Below, piece after piece: positions 27,381 to 36,477 of a stretch of DNA of 64,000 nucleotides. Source of the stretch: Kordiimonadaceae bacterium (GTDB lineage Bacteria; Pseudomonadota; Alphaproteobacteria; Sphingomonadales; Emcibacteraceae). Within the stretch, counting starts at the first letter, position 1. Each line of letters starts with the position of its first letter. Position numbers and translations under genes: made by a program. Below the pieces are notes generated by a model. The model did no database searches, was not told the DNA's origin, and saw only the letters and a list, made by a program, of their open reading frames with translations. The DNA lies in the NCBI GenBank assembly GCA_018660225.1, contig JABJKT010000137.1, forward strand, positions 42,075 through 106,074, written 5' to 3'.

Positions 27381-28376
27381 TTAGGTGTCATTTAATATCT
27401 TAGCAACGACCGGGGCAAAATAAGTCCATACACCGGTTGCGCCTGCACGTTTAAAGGAGAGCAGACTTTCCATCATTGCCTTTTCCAGATCAAGCCAGCC
27501 ATTGGCAGCAGCGGCATGGATCATGGCATATTCACCGCTCACCTGATAAGCAAAGGTTGGAATATTAAATTCACGGCTCACTCTTTCAATAATATCTAGA
27601 TAAGGCATGCCTGGCTTGATAATAATTGAATCGGCCCCTTCATTAATATCCATTGCCACTTCCCGAAGTGCTTCATTTGTATTGGCCGGATCCATTTGGT
27701 AGGTTTCCTTGCCGCCTTTTAAACTACTAGATGAGCCAACGGCATCACGGAACGGGCCATAAAAAGCAGAGGCATATTTCGCGGCGTAGGACATGATTTG
27801 TATATTATGTTGTTTTTTTTCTTCGAGCATGCTTCTAATCGCGCCGACGCGGCCATCCATCATATCGGATGGTGCAATGATATCACAGCCAGCTTTAACT
27901 TGGATATGGGCCTGATTAACGAGCGCTTCTAACGTTAGATCATTATCCACATAACCATTTCTAATAAGGCCGTCCTGTCCGTGTGTTGTATAGGGATCAA
28001 GCGCAACGTCGCAAATAATCCCTATATCCGGCACCTGTTCCTTAATGGCGCGAACGGTACTGCAAATCAGATTTTCTGGGTTTACGCCTTCATAACCATC
28101 ATCAGATTTTAATTTCTCGGGCGTTTTCGGAAAAAGAGCAATAGCCGGAATGCCGAGTTCTTTTGCATTTGCGGCATATTCTACGGCTATATCGGTGGTA
28201 ATTCGCTTTACGCCCGGCATGGAGCTTACATCGGTGGCCGTATTGCTGCCTTCTTGAATGAATAGGGGCCATATAAGGTCATTTACGACAAGGGAATTTT
28301 CGCGCATCATATCACGCGTCCAGCTATTTTGCCGATTTCGTCTAGGGCGGCTACTGGGAAAAGATCCTTTAATCAT
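27381..28376 (-). CDS. hemB: Delta-aminolevulinic acid dehydratase (porphobilinogen synthase)
   Basis: Condenses two 5-aminolevulinates to porphobilinogen. ATG 28376 is chosen because GGAG sits six bases upstream; a TTG at 28388 would add four residues and destroy that spacing. At 331 aa it has the family length. K254 in IIKPGMPYLD is the Schiff-base lysine, and VSGEYAMIHAA and GRVGAIRSMLEE are conserved. It is convergent with motA and 750 bases from hemA on the opposite strand, so heme precursor genes are grouped but not co-transcribed. Confidence 0.95.
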   Translation of the reverse strand: MIKGSFPSSRPRRNRQNSWTRDMMRENSLVVNDLIWPLFIQEGSNTATDVSSMPGVKRITTDIAVEYAANAKELGIPAIALFPKTPEKLKSDDGYEGVNPENLICSTVRAIKEQVPDIGIICDVALDPYTTHGQDGLIRNGYVDNDLTLEALVNQAHIQVKAGCDIIAPSDMMDGRVGAIRSMLEEKKQHNIQIMSYAAKYASAFYGPFRDAVGSSSSLKGGKETYQMDPANTNEALREVAMDINEGADSIIIKPGMPYLDIIERVSREFNIPTFAYQVSGEYAMIHAAAANGWLDLEKAMMESLLSFKRAGATGVWTYFAPVVAKILNDT

Positions 28377-28456
28377 GCCTCGCTCCAAATTTATTTAAAT
28401 TTATTTAAACTATTAATTCATTGTAAACAAATTTTTAACAGCTTGTTAGGTATGTT

Positions 28457-28477
28457 GTTATATAACGAATATCGATA
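28457..28477. promoter_or_regulatory. Palindrome pair between hemB and the MarR-type gene
   Basis: GTTATATAAC at 28457-28466 and TATCGATA at 28470-28477 are perfect palindromes 36 bases before the regulator ATG in a divergent intergenic region. A MarR-type protein next door makes this a plausible operator. Its function is unproven. Confidence 0.3.
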
Positions 28478-28512
28478 AAGCAAAATAATTTTATGAATTA
28501 TAGGATATAAGT

Positions 28513-29031
28513 ATGTCATTAACACATCATAGCAGCAACCTCATTGGTGGCCATGAAACACAAGAAACTAGAACAAGACATAACTTTCTTGAATGCCTTA
28601 GACTTATTGAAAGGCTTCACAGAAGAATGCTTGATATTGTCAAGCACCGTATTGATTCCAAGGGTATGAGCGATATTAATTCTGTGCAGGCACTTCTCCT
28701 TTATAATATTGGAGACCATGAAATAACTGCTGGCGACTTGCGTAATCGCGGCTATTATCTTGGTTCAAACGTGTCTTATAATCTGAAAAAACTTGTCGAA
28801 GCAGGGTATATCAAACAAGAACGTTCAGAGCATGACAGAAGGGCGCTTAGAATTTGGCTTTCAGATAATGGTAAATCTGTTTGTAATATGGTTGGGGAAC
28901 TTTTTGATGAAAATCTTGATATGGTAAAAGATCAAAATCTGTTTACCGATCAGGGTGTGACAGAACTTCGTGATCGTCTACGGTCGCTTGAAAGTTTCTG
29001 GACCGATATGCTGCGTTTTTCCGGAGATTAA
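28513..29031 (+). CDS. MarR/winged-helix regulator, LdtR-like
   Basis: Predicted DNA-binding transcription factor of 172 aa. The winged helix is central: AGDLRNRGYYLGSNVSYNLK near residue 75 as helix-turn-helix, then EAGYIKQERSEHDRRALRIW as wing. A long helix with LECLRLIERLHRRML precedes it and a helical C-terminus follows, as in MarR dimers. In Rhizobiales the MarR protein LdtR sits beside hemB and upstream of glyA; the same neighbourhood and length here suggest an orthologue. The target genes are not known from this sequence. Confidence 0.75.
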   Translation: MSLTHHSSNLIGGHETQETRTRHNFLECLRLIERLHRRMLDIVKHRIDSKGMSDINSVQALLLYNIGDHEITAGDLRNRGYYLGSNVSYNLKKLVEAGYIKQERSEHDRRALRIWLSDNGKSVCNMVGELFDENLDMVKDQNLFTDQGVTELRDRLRSLESFWTDMLRFSGD

Positions 29032-29179
29032 AAGTATTTCCACAATTTTTATATTGTGGTTTGAATTTGGGCAATAAAAATAATAAAATGCTTTATAGTA
29101 AATAAAGCGCAAATTTTTCCTTCCTTTGTTAAATAAACTAGGGTACGACAAAGAAATGGAATCAGGTGGAACTATTGCA

Positions 29180-30400
29180 ATGAATTACGACAGTATTTTT
29201 TCTTTAGCTTTAAACAGTATAAAAGATGAAGGACGCTACCGCGTCTTTATGGATATCGAACGCAAGAACGGTGAATTTCCAAGCGCTACATGGCATAGTG
29301 AAGACGGCGTAAAGGATATCGTTGTTTGGTGCAGTAATGACTATCTTGGAATGGGACAGCATCCCGACGTCACTAAAGCAATGAAAGATGCTATTGATAA
29401 AGTAGGGGCCGGCTCCGGCGGCACTCGCAATATCAGCGGCACCCATCATTATCATGTAAAGCTTGAAGCTGAACTCGCTGATCTTCACGGTAAGGAAGCC
29501 GGCCTTCTTTTTACATCCGGTTATATTTCCAATGAAGCATCGATTTCAACAATTGCAAAATTACTGCCTGGCTGCATAATTTATTCAGATGAGCTAAACC
29601 ATGCTTCTATGATTAAAGGGGTTATTGGCGGTGGTTGCGAAAAAAGAATTTTCAGACACAATAATGTAGCGCATTTAGAAGAATTACTTTTGGCGTCCGA
29701 TCCGTCGGCACCAAAAATTATATTGTTCGAATCCGTTTATTCCATGGATGGTGATTTTAGCCCGATCGAAGAATTTTGCGATCTTGCTGATAAATATAAC
29801 GCCATGACCTATATGGATGAAGTTCATGCAGTTGGTATGTACGGACCGCGCGGCGGCGGTGTCGCTGAAAAACGTGGCCTTATGGACCGTGTGGATATTA
29901 TTGAAGGTACGCTTGGTAAAGCTTTTGGTGTAATGGGTGGCTATATTACGGCTAGTAAAGACATCGTTGACTGTGTTCGAAGTTTTGCGGCGGGTTTTAT
30001 TTTTACTACATCTTTATCACCAGTGTTAACGGCAGGCGCCCTTGCCAGTGTTCGTCACTTGAAAAATTCAAATATTGAACGTGAAATTCATCAGGAACGC
30101 GCTGCGACACTTAAGAAAAGAATGCGCGAAGCTAATTTACCCGTTATGCCATCGGAAAGTCATATTGTCCCGGTTCTAGTGGGCGATCCTGTTGTTTGTA
30201 AACAAGCATCGGATATTCTGCTAAATGACTATGGCATTTATGTTCAACCGATTAATTATCCTACCGTACCCCGCGGTACAGAACGCCTTCGTTTTGCGCC
30301 AAACCCGCTTCATACAGATAATATGATTGATCATTTAATTGATGCTTTATCAAAAGTATGGCGCGAGCTAGACATTGAAAAATATTCAAACGCAGCCTAA
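29180..30400 (+). CDS. hemA: 5-aminolevulinate synthase
   Basis: Condenses glycine and succinyl-CoA to 5-aminolevulinate, the committed step of the alphaproteobacterial C4 (Shemin) heme route. The ATG at 29180 ([12 protein letters not shown], 406 aa) matches the usual start of the family and has AGGTGGA upstream; earlier in-frame TTG 29126 and ATG 29156 look less likely. K247 in [13 protein letters not shown] binds [18 protein letters not shown] near residue 79 and [16 protein letters not shown] near residue 210 are conserved. A DUF6898 gene follows 23 bases later. Confidence 0.95.
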   Translation: MNYDSIFSLALNSIKDEGRYRVFMDIERKNGEFPSATWHSEDGVKDIVVWCSNDYLGMGQHPDVTKAMKDAIDKVGAGSGGTRNISGTHHYHVKLEAELADLHGKEAGLLFTSGYISNEASISTIAKLLPGCIIYSDELNHASMIKGVIGGGCEKRIFRHNNVAHLEELLLASDPSAPKIILFESVYSMDGDFSPIEEFCDLADKYNAMTYMDEVHAVGMYGPRGGGVAEKRGLMDRVDIIEGTLGKAFGVMGGYITASKDIVDCVRSFAAGFIFTTSLSPVLTAGALASVRHLKNSNIEREIHQERAATLKKRMREANLPVMPSESHIVPVLVGDPVVCKQASDILLNDYGIYVQPINYPTVPRGTERLRFAPNPLHTDNMIDHLIDALSKVWRELDIEKYSNAA

Positions 30401-30423
30401 AAACTGATTAAGGAAAACCCCTA

Positions 30424-30606
30424 ATGAGTGATAGTGAATATATTATTGAATTCATTGCTATGGGTAATTCTGTCAAAGTAACCTGCGTTGATCCGAAGAC
30501 CGGCCGTGAAGTTTCTACCATCGGCCCGGCAAATTTACCAAAATCACAATTAAGCAAAGCTGCCGTCAATAAAATGCTCTATGTGTTGAATAAAGAGCAA
30601 AAATAA
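30424..30606 (+). CDS. Small conserved alphaproteobacterial protein (DUF6898-like)
   Basis: A 60-aa protein without membrane segments or catalytic motifs. The central GNSVKVTCVDPKTGREVSTIG and the C-terminal NKMLYVLNK resemble a small family (DUF6898) that I recall from Alphaproteobacteria. The start ATG 30424 follows AAGGAAA and lies 23 bases after hemA, so it is likely co-transcribed with hemA. Its function is unknown. Confidence 0.75.
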   Translation: MSDSEYIIEFIAMGNSVKVTCVDPKTGREVSTIGPANLPKSQLSKAAVNKMLYVLNKEQK

Positions 30607-30667
30607 AAGATGCATTCGTCCCTTTTTTCAGTAAACTGATAAAAAATAAGAATAGGGAGGACGGTTT

Positions 30668-31984
30668 ATGTCAGAAGGAGCTAATAAAAAGCTGCTCGGC
30701 TTTTGGGATTTGATGAGCATTTCGCTGGGTCAGATCATTGGTACTGGTGTTGTGGTTCTTACAGGTATTAGTATCAGCATGACTGGTTACGGTGCGCCGT
30801 GGGCGTTTATTTTTGCTCTTGCGATTGTTGCTATTCCTACCATCTGTATTGCGGCTCTTGGCTCTGCTGTTCCTAGCACGGGCGGGAATTATACCTATGT
30901 TCGTGACTTGCTAGGCTCAAAAACATCGTTTTTTTATCTATCGCTACTGATCGCTGGTCAGGTCATTCTAGCCAGTTACGCCATCGGCTTTGCTGAATAT
31001 GCGGATGCGATCATTCCGGGGCTTAATATGAAATTTATTGCCGCCTTTATTATGGTGCTTTGCTTTTTGGCTAATTTGCTCGGCATTAAAACGGCGGCGC
31101 GTTTTCAAAGTATTATGGTACTGATACTGGTTGTTTCATTGGTGATTTATATTTTTTCAGGCTTAGGTCATATTAAAGATTATAGTCATTATACTAACAG
31201 CGTTGAAATTTTCCCAAGTGGCTTTGCCGGCTTCTTTGCGGCGGCATTTTTACTGCGCCTTAGTCTGATAGGTTCTGAATTTGTTTCTGAATTCGGCGGT
31301 GAAATGGAAAATCCGGGCAAGCTTATCCCGCTTGTAATGGGGCTATCCTTATTAATGGTCGTGATCCTTTATATCGGCATTGCCATTGTTGCGACGGGTG
31401 TATTGCCGCTGGAAGAGATACAAGGTAAGAATTTAGCGGCAACGGCACAGGTCGTCTTTTCACCAACGGTTTATTATGCCTTTATCGGCGGCGGAATTAT
31501 GATTTCGCTGGTGACGTCGCTTAATGCCATATTTGCATGGTGCACCCGGGGGCTTTATATGGCGACGGAGGATGGCTGGCTTCCCATGAAATTGGCGGCG
31601 AAAAATAAATACGGTACGCCGTATATTTTCCTAACCCTGTTTTTTATTGTTGGTATCGGCCCGATTTTAGCTGATTTAAGCCTGAGTTATGTGGCGATCC
31701 TTGGTAACGCCGTAGGGGCTATATTTGGCCTGTTCCCGGTATTCGCTCTTTATAATCTGGCGAGCAGAAATCCAGAAGCTTATAGCAACGCCCCGTTTAA
31801 ACTGCCGATCTGGGCCACCAAGCTACTGCCGTTAATGGCCGTGGTGATTTATGGTTACGGCATTTATTCTTCGTTGGACTTTATTGGCAACACGGGCTGG
31901 ACCATGCTGGCTGGCTATGTGGCCATCATCCTGGTTTACATCCATCTAAGATCGCCATATGTGAAGGCATTACGGACGGATTAA
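30668..31984 (+). CDS. APC-superfamily amino acid permease
   Basis: Inner-membrane amino acid transporter of 438 aa with about 12 hydrophobic segments. The first segment has the APC signature SLGQIIGTGVVVLTGISIS near residue 18, with a glycine-rich substrate loop. SEFVSEFGGEMENPGKLIP near residue 202 and LNAIFAWCTRGLYMATEDGW near residue 283 fit the family's membrane helix 6-8 region. The substrate is unknown. A GGGAGG Shine-Dalgarno precedes the ATG at 30668. Confidence 0.9.
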   Translation: MSEGANKKLLGFWDLMSISLGQIIGTGVVVLTGISISMTGYGAPWAFIFALAIVAIPTICIAALGSAVPSTGGNYTYVRDLLGSKTSFFYLSLLIAGQVILASYAIGFAEYADAIIPGLNMKFIAAFIMVLCFLANLLGIKTAARFQSIMVLILVVSLVIYIFSGLGHIKDYSHYTNSVEIFPSGFAGFFAAAFLLRLSLIGSEFVSEFGGEMENPGKLIPLVMGLSLLMVVILYIGIAIVATGVLPLEEIQGKNLAATAQVVFSPTVYYAFIGGGIMISLVTSLNAIFAWCTRGLYMATEDGWLPMKLAAKNKYGTPYIFLTLFFIVGIGPILADLSLSYVAILGNAVGAIFGLFPVFALYNLASRNPEAYSNAPFKLPIWATKLLPLMAVVIYGYGIYSSLDFIGNTGWTMLAGYVAIILVYIHLRSPYVKALRTD

Positions 31985-32023
31985 CTGTCCGATAATGAAC
32001 AGTCATTGTCCATTAGTGAACAG
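31985..32023 (+). promoter_or_regulatory. Two phased palindromic enhancer-like sites upstream of the sigma-54 promoter
   Basis: CTGTCCGATAATGAACAG (31985-32002) and TTGTCCATTAGTGAACAG (32006-32023) agree at 14 of 18 positions and share the form YTGTCC-N6-GAACAG, an inverted repeat of TGTYC. Centres are 21 bp apart, two helical turns. They lie roughly 95-120 bases before the predicted transcription start, where activators of sigma-54 promoters normally bind. Confidence 0.65.
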
Positions 32024-32084
32024 ATATTAGATTTCCTGTTTTGATCAATCTTTATAACACATTGATTTTGTTTAACTTTGTCGG

Positions 32085-32100
32085 TGGCATGCTATTTGCT
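32085..32100 (+). promoter_or_regulatory. Sigma-54 (RpoN) type -24/-12 promoter
   Basis: TGGCATGCTATTTGCT matches TGGCAYRNNNNTTGCW in every conserved element except the Y/R pair details. The GG at 32086-32087 and GC at 32098-32099 are separated by exactly 10 bases as sigma-54 requires. A start about 12 bases downstream of the GC leaves a leader of about 30 bases before the FtsX-type permease ATG at 32142. Confidence 0.75.
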
Positions 32101-32141
32101 TAGTATAGGTGAGGAAGATTAACTTATCGGGATAAAATTTT

Positions 32142-34607
32142 ATGTATAAAAATTATTTCACCACAGCATTTCGTAACATGATGCGTCACAAACTTTATAG
32201 TCTCATTAATATTGGCGGACTGGCCATTGGCCTTGCGGCTTGTATTTTAATTTTTCTATTTGTTAAAGATGAACTTTCTTATGATGACTGGGGAACGGGG
32301 ACCGATAACCTTTACAGATTGGAAGCTTCCTATAAACAAAGCCTGGGTGAAGATGCCTATATGGCCCTTTCACCCGGTAGGTTGCGGGATAGTCTGGCTG
32401 ATAGTTTCCAACAGGAATTTTCGGCCATAGCCCGCCTTTATAGAAACAGGCATATATTACTTAAAGACGGTAATGCTTTTCGGGAGCAGTTCTGGGCGGC
32501 GGACAAACAATTATTTGATATTTTTGACATAGAAATGGTTAGTGGTAACCGGACCGATGTTTTTCTTGATAATCGGTCCGTGATTATTAATCAAACAATG
32601 GCCCTGAAATATTATGGAACCGATGATCCTGTTGGACAAATTCTTGAACCCGACGATCAAGATTTTGGCTACAAAATTGTCGGCGTCATGAAGGACCTTC
32701 CGGAAAATAGTCACCTTGATTTTAACTTCCTGATTTTATTTGATCCTGAGCGTTATGTAGATACTCCGTGGGTGGCAGAGCTCTGGCTTTCTTCAAACGT
32801 TCTTACATATGTCAAACTTGCTGATGGGGTATTGCCGGGCACAATTGAAGCTAGTATACCTGATTTTCTTGACCGAACCGTTATTCGCAGTGAGCAGCCC
32901 GGCCTTGAAGGGGACCCAAGCGATTTCTTTAATGTGCGATTAATGCCGGTATCTGATATTCATTTATATTCAACGGGCCGTTTTCAAATGAAGCCGGGCG
33001 GTGATATTAAAGTCGTCTATAGTTTTGCAGTCATTGCACTGCTTATTCTGTTTATTGCCAGTATTAATTTTATCAATCTTTCGACGGCCCGCTCAAGCCT
33101 AAGGGCGCGGGAAATTGCCCTGCGTAAAGTTGTTGGTGCGCGGCGCGGGCAGCTCATTACCCAATTTTTAGGGGAAGCTGGATTGATGGTTCTTGTGGCT
33201 CTGGTTTTTGCCTTGGCAATTGTTGAATTTAGCTTGCCATGGTTCAATGGTTTTGTCGCAAAGTTGCTCTCCTTAAATTATGGATCAGATCCTATGACAA
33301 GTTTGGTTCTTATAGGACTGCTTGTGGTGGTTGGTATCGGTGCTGGCATTCATCCTGCGATGCAAATCACCCGGTTTCGCCCAGCTGCGGTACTGCGCTC
33401 AAATAATTCAAGTGCCACTGGCGGTAGCAAATTACGTGCTATATTGGTTACCGTTCAATTCGCTATTTCAATAGGGCTCATCGCCACCACTATTATTGTT
33501 TATTCACAAACGAATTATACTAGTAATAAAGATCTTGGTTTTGAAACAAAAAACCGTCTGACTCTCGATAATATGGATTACCAATCTATTGAACCCGTAG
33601 CAGATACTATCTTGCAGGAAATTGAAAGACTTCCTGGAGTCCTTAACACCGCTTACACAGCTCGTTCGATACCATTATTTGGTTTTTGGGACTTTCCAAT
33701 ACAGAAAAGGGATGAGACCGACCCTAATCAATATAGATTGGAAATGGTGCCGGGGGATCTTAATTTTCTCGAATTTCTGGGAGCACGAACCATTGCAGGG
33801 CGCATATTCAGTAAAGATTTTCGCGCTGATGCGGTCACCTTAGAAGAGCAAGGCGGCACAATACTACAAAAAAATGCCGTCATCAATCTTGCCACTGTTA
33901 ACTATTTAAATCTTGGCACTCCTGAACAGGCTCTCGGGCAGGAAATAAAGTTTGAAGGGTTTGGCGGTCAATCTACACAAATGACAGTTATCGGTGTCAT
34001 TGAAGATATGCATATGCGTTCTCTTAGAGATGAAGTAGAGCCGCTTGCTCTTCATGTGGAAGAAGATAGTCGTACCGTGCTTAATATTGAGCTAGATCCA
34101 CTATTTCAGGAAGAAACGGTAGCCGCGATCAATATGATCTGGAAAGCACACGTGCCAGCATTTCCCATTGATTTAACGTATATGGATGAAAATTTTGGTA
34201 GACTTTATGAAGCTGATGCACAGCGTGGCCAAATGTTTGGTTATTTCTCAATATTTGCCGTGATTGTATCCTGCCTAGGGCTATTTGGACTTTCATCCTT
34301 TACTGCAGAACAACGAACCAAGGAAATTGGCGTGCGTAAAGTATATGGTGCGGGGAGCATGTCTATTGTACGCTTACTGGTTTGGCAGTTTTCAAAACCG
34401 GTTCTTGTCGCTAATGTTATAGCCTGGCCAATAGCATGGTACATCATGCAGGATTGGCTCTCTGGTTATGCTTACAGGATAGATTTAACCTTACTGCCAT
34501 TTGCACTTTCGGGGCTTGCTGCATTGCTGATTTCGTGGACGACCGTTAGCCTTCACGCATGGCGCGTTGCTAACACAAACCCAATCAATGCCCTTAGGTG
34601 CGAATGA
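32142..34607 (+). CDS. FtsX/MacB-type ABC transporter permease with two FtsX domains
   Basis: An 821-aa membrane protein of the mechanotransmission ABC permease group. The N-terminus (FRNMMRHKLYSLINIGGLAI near residue 10) holds the first membrane helix, a large periplasmic MacB-PCD domain follows, then FtsX domain one (about residues 285-410, with LRAREIALRKVVGARRGQL). A second unit starts near residue 430, and FtsX domain two (EQRTKEIGVRKVYGAGS near residue 725) closes the protein. This double form is very common in Bacteroidota and in some Proteobacteria. There is no ATPase gene beside it. Expression appears to be under sigma-54. Confidence 0.9.
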   Translation: MYKNYFTTAFRNMMRHKLYSLINIGGLAIGLAACILIFLFVKDELSYDDWGTGTDNLYRLEASYKQSLGEDAYMALSPGRLRDSLADSFQQEFSAIARLYRNRHILLKDGNAFREQFWAADKQLFDIFDIEMVSGNRTDVFLDNRSVIINQTMALKYYGTDDPVGQILEPDDQDFGYKIVGVMKDLPENSHLDFNFLILFDPERYVDTPWVAELWLSSNVLTYVKLADGVLPGTIEASIPDFLDRTVIRSEQPGLEGDPSDFFNVRLMPVSDIHLYSTGRFQMKPGGDIKVVYSFAVIALLILFIASINFINLSTARSSLRAREIALRKVVGARRGQLITQFLGEAGLMVLVALVFALAIVEFSLPWFNGFVAKLLSLNYGSDPMTSLVLIGLLVVVGIGAGIHPAMQITRFRPAAVLRSNNSSATGGSKLRAILVTVQFAISIGLIATTIIVYSQTNYTSNKDLGFETKNRLTLDNMDYQSIEPVADTILQEIERLPGVLNTAYTARSIPLFGFWDFPIQKRDETDPNQYRLEMVPGDLNFLEFLGARTIAGRIFSKDFRADAVTLEEQGGTILQKNAVINLATVNYLNLGTPEQALGQEIKFEGFGGQSTQMTVIGVIEDMHMRSLRDEVEPLALHVEEDSRTVLNIELDPLFQEETVAAINMIWKAHVPAFPIDLTYMDENFGRLYEADAQRGQMFGYFSIFAVIVSCLGLFGLSSFTAEQRTKEIGVRKVYGAGSMSIVRLLVWQFSKPVLVANVIAWPIAWYIMQDWLSGYAYRIDLTLLPFALSGLAALLISWTTVSLHAWRVANTNPINALRCE

Positions 34608-34612
34608 TAGGC

Positions 34613-35833
34613 TTATATTTTTAAGGCGCCGAGCAGGCGGTCGATATCATCCATATCATTAAAAACAGATGGTGATATTCGGAAGCGGTCAGGGTAAAGT
34701 GATATTTGTATTTTTGCCGCGTCGAGCCGTGGTCTTAATATTTTGGCTGCATCGGGCATTTTACCGACTACGATCGGGCCATTACTATCTTTTGGTGTCC
34801 AAAGGTCATAACCCATTTTCGGTAGTTCTTCCTTAAGCCTGTCAGTCATGGTCCTAGAATGTTTATGAATATTTTCCACACCGAGCTCTAAAATATAATC
34901 AAGAGACTGTCCGAGGATTGCCACACCGGTGAATGACCGCGTGCCGATGGCGAAATGGCCGGAAGCCGTTTTTGGGAAGCCGTAATTTTCAGCGGCTTCT
35001 TCGGCGCCAATACCTTCTCTTGGGGTGTTAAGTCCGAAATAACCAAAATTGGTTCTTGTTAAATGTTGTTGCGCTTGCTTGCTGGCATAAACAAAGCCGA
35101 CACCAAAATCACCCATCAACCATTTGTAACTTGAGCAGGCAGCAAAATCGACACCGCTGTCTTTTACATCAATTGGCATGGTACCTGCCGCTTGGATGAT
35201 ATCAGCATAAACAAGCGTGCCATTAGCATGGGCTAAGTCGCAGACCGATTTTAAATCATGTGTAAAGCCGTTTTCCATGGCAACAAGCGATAACGCGATC
35301 AGTTTTGTATCGGGCCTCATGGCGTTTTTAATGTCTTCAAGTTCAATGCGGCCATCCCGTTCTTCAACGCGGGTTACGTCCATTCCCATACGGGCTAGTC
35401 CGTCATATGTAGCCCGCGAGCCAGGAAAATGTAACGCATCCGTAACAATATGCCCACCAACATGAGGAAAGCCAAGCCCGCGAATAATCATCTGTTCACC
35501 GGCCGACGTACTTTGGGCATAAGCTACCTCATCAAAATCTGCATTTATGATTTTAGCAAAATTTTCAAGTGGCAGATTGCTATCATGTCGCCCACCCGGC
35601 GCGTCAGGATGAAGACGTCTTTTAGCAAGATAGGTCTCAACGGCTTTGCTCGACGCAAGGCTAATGGGATGTTGCGAAGCATTATTTAAATAACTGATCG
35701 CCATTTCACCGAATGATGCTTTATCAGGAAATGCCCCTGCTGCCTGAGCTATATTAGTTGCCTGAGCTAGTGCTATAGCGCCTATTGGCACGCTTCCTGC
35801 TGTTTTAAGTATATCTCTACGGGTAATGGCCAT
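34613..35833 (-). CDS. Tat-exported class V aminotransferase-fold PLP enzyme
   Basis: A fold-type I PLP protein of 406 aa with a twin-arginine signal (MAITRRDILKTAG, RR at residues 5-6, likely cleavage after AQA near residue 31). A periplasmic location with preloaded cofactor is therefore predicted. K237 in CSSYKWLMGDFGVGF is the Schiff-base lysine, and D211 in YADIIQAAG contacts the pyridine nitrogen. PvdN of Pseudomonas is a known Tat-exported class V relative, but no pyoverdine genes occur here. It differs from the cytoplasmic class V enzyme at 3984. It is convergent with the FtsX permease, 5 bases between stops. Confidence 0.88.
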   Translation of the reverse strand: MAITRRDILKTAGSVPIGAIALAQATNIAQAAGAFPDKASFGEMAISYLNNASQHPISLASSKAVETYLAKRRLHPDAPGGRHDSNLPLENFAKIINADFDEVAYAQSTSAGEQMIIRGLGFPHVGGHIVTDALHFPGSRATYDGLARMGMDVTRVEERDGRIELEDIKNAMRPDTKLIALSLVAMENGFTHDLKSVCDLAHANGTLVYADIIQAAGTMPIDVKDSGVDFAACSSYKWLMGDFGVGFVYASKQAQQHLTRTNFGYFGLNTPREGIGAEEAAENYGFPKTASGHFAIGTRSFTGVAILGQSLDYILELGVENIHKHSRTMTDRLKEELPKMGYDLWTPKDSNGPIVVGKMPDAAKILRPRLDAAKIQISLYPDRFRISPSVFNDMDDIDRLLGALKI

Positions 35834-36012
35834 TTTATAATCCTCAAAAAAAAGTTCTCTTAAGACTATTACGAATTGATTTGATATTGCTATTTATTTT
35901 TTATTTAATCTGAGAATTGTAAAAACCCTCCCTTTTCTGTTTCATCTAATAATCACTTATGTTATGAAGCGAATATTACATAATCGCTTCGAAAATAATG
36001 TGAGTGTACGCT

Positions 36013-36447
36013 ATGTCAGATGAAGTTATTGCTATCGCCAGTGATCATGGCGGTTTCGAATTTAAAGAACTCCTCAAATCAGACTTGGAAAATATGGGCT
36101 ATGGTGTTGTCGATCTTGGCTGCCATGACTTATCATCCGTAGATTATCCTGATTACGCCAATAAAATGGCTGCTGCGTTACTCAATGAAACAGCAACGCG
36201 CGGTGTTCTTGTTTGTGGCTCCGGTATTGGTATTAGTATAGCGGCAAACCGTCATAAACATGTTCGGGCAGCGCTGGTTCATGATGCACTGACCGCGCGC
36301 CTTTGCCGCCAACATAATAACGCCAATGTTCTGGTGCTCGGTGGGCGCACAACGGGAATTGAAGTTGCGAAAGACTGTTTGAAAATATTCCTTGATACTG
36401 ATTTTGAAGGTGGCCGCCATCAAAACCGTATTGATATCATGTCATAA
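36013..36447 (+). CDS. rpiB: Ribose-5-phosphate isomerase B
   Basis: Interconverts ribose 5-phosphate and ribulose 5-phosphate, the latter a riboflavin precursor. ATG 36013 gives 144 aa starting MSDEVIAIASDHGG; a GTG at 36004 would add three residues. C68 in VCGSGIGIS is the catalytic base, and H101 and the SDHGG loop bind substrate. It is 30 bases ahead of glyA on the same strand and begins the long housekeeping run. Confidence 0.94.
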   Translation: MSDEVIAIASDHGGFEFKELLKSDLENMGYGVVDLGCHDLSSVDYPDYANKMAAALLNETATRGVLVCGSGIGISIAANRHKHVRAALVHDALTARLCRQHNNANVLVLGGRTTGIEVAKDCLKIFLDTDFEGGRHQNRIDIMS

Positions 36448-36477
36448 TTTATTATTTATTATTAAAGGCTTACTAGT

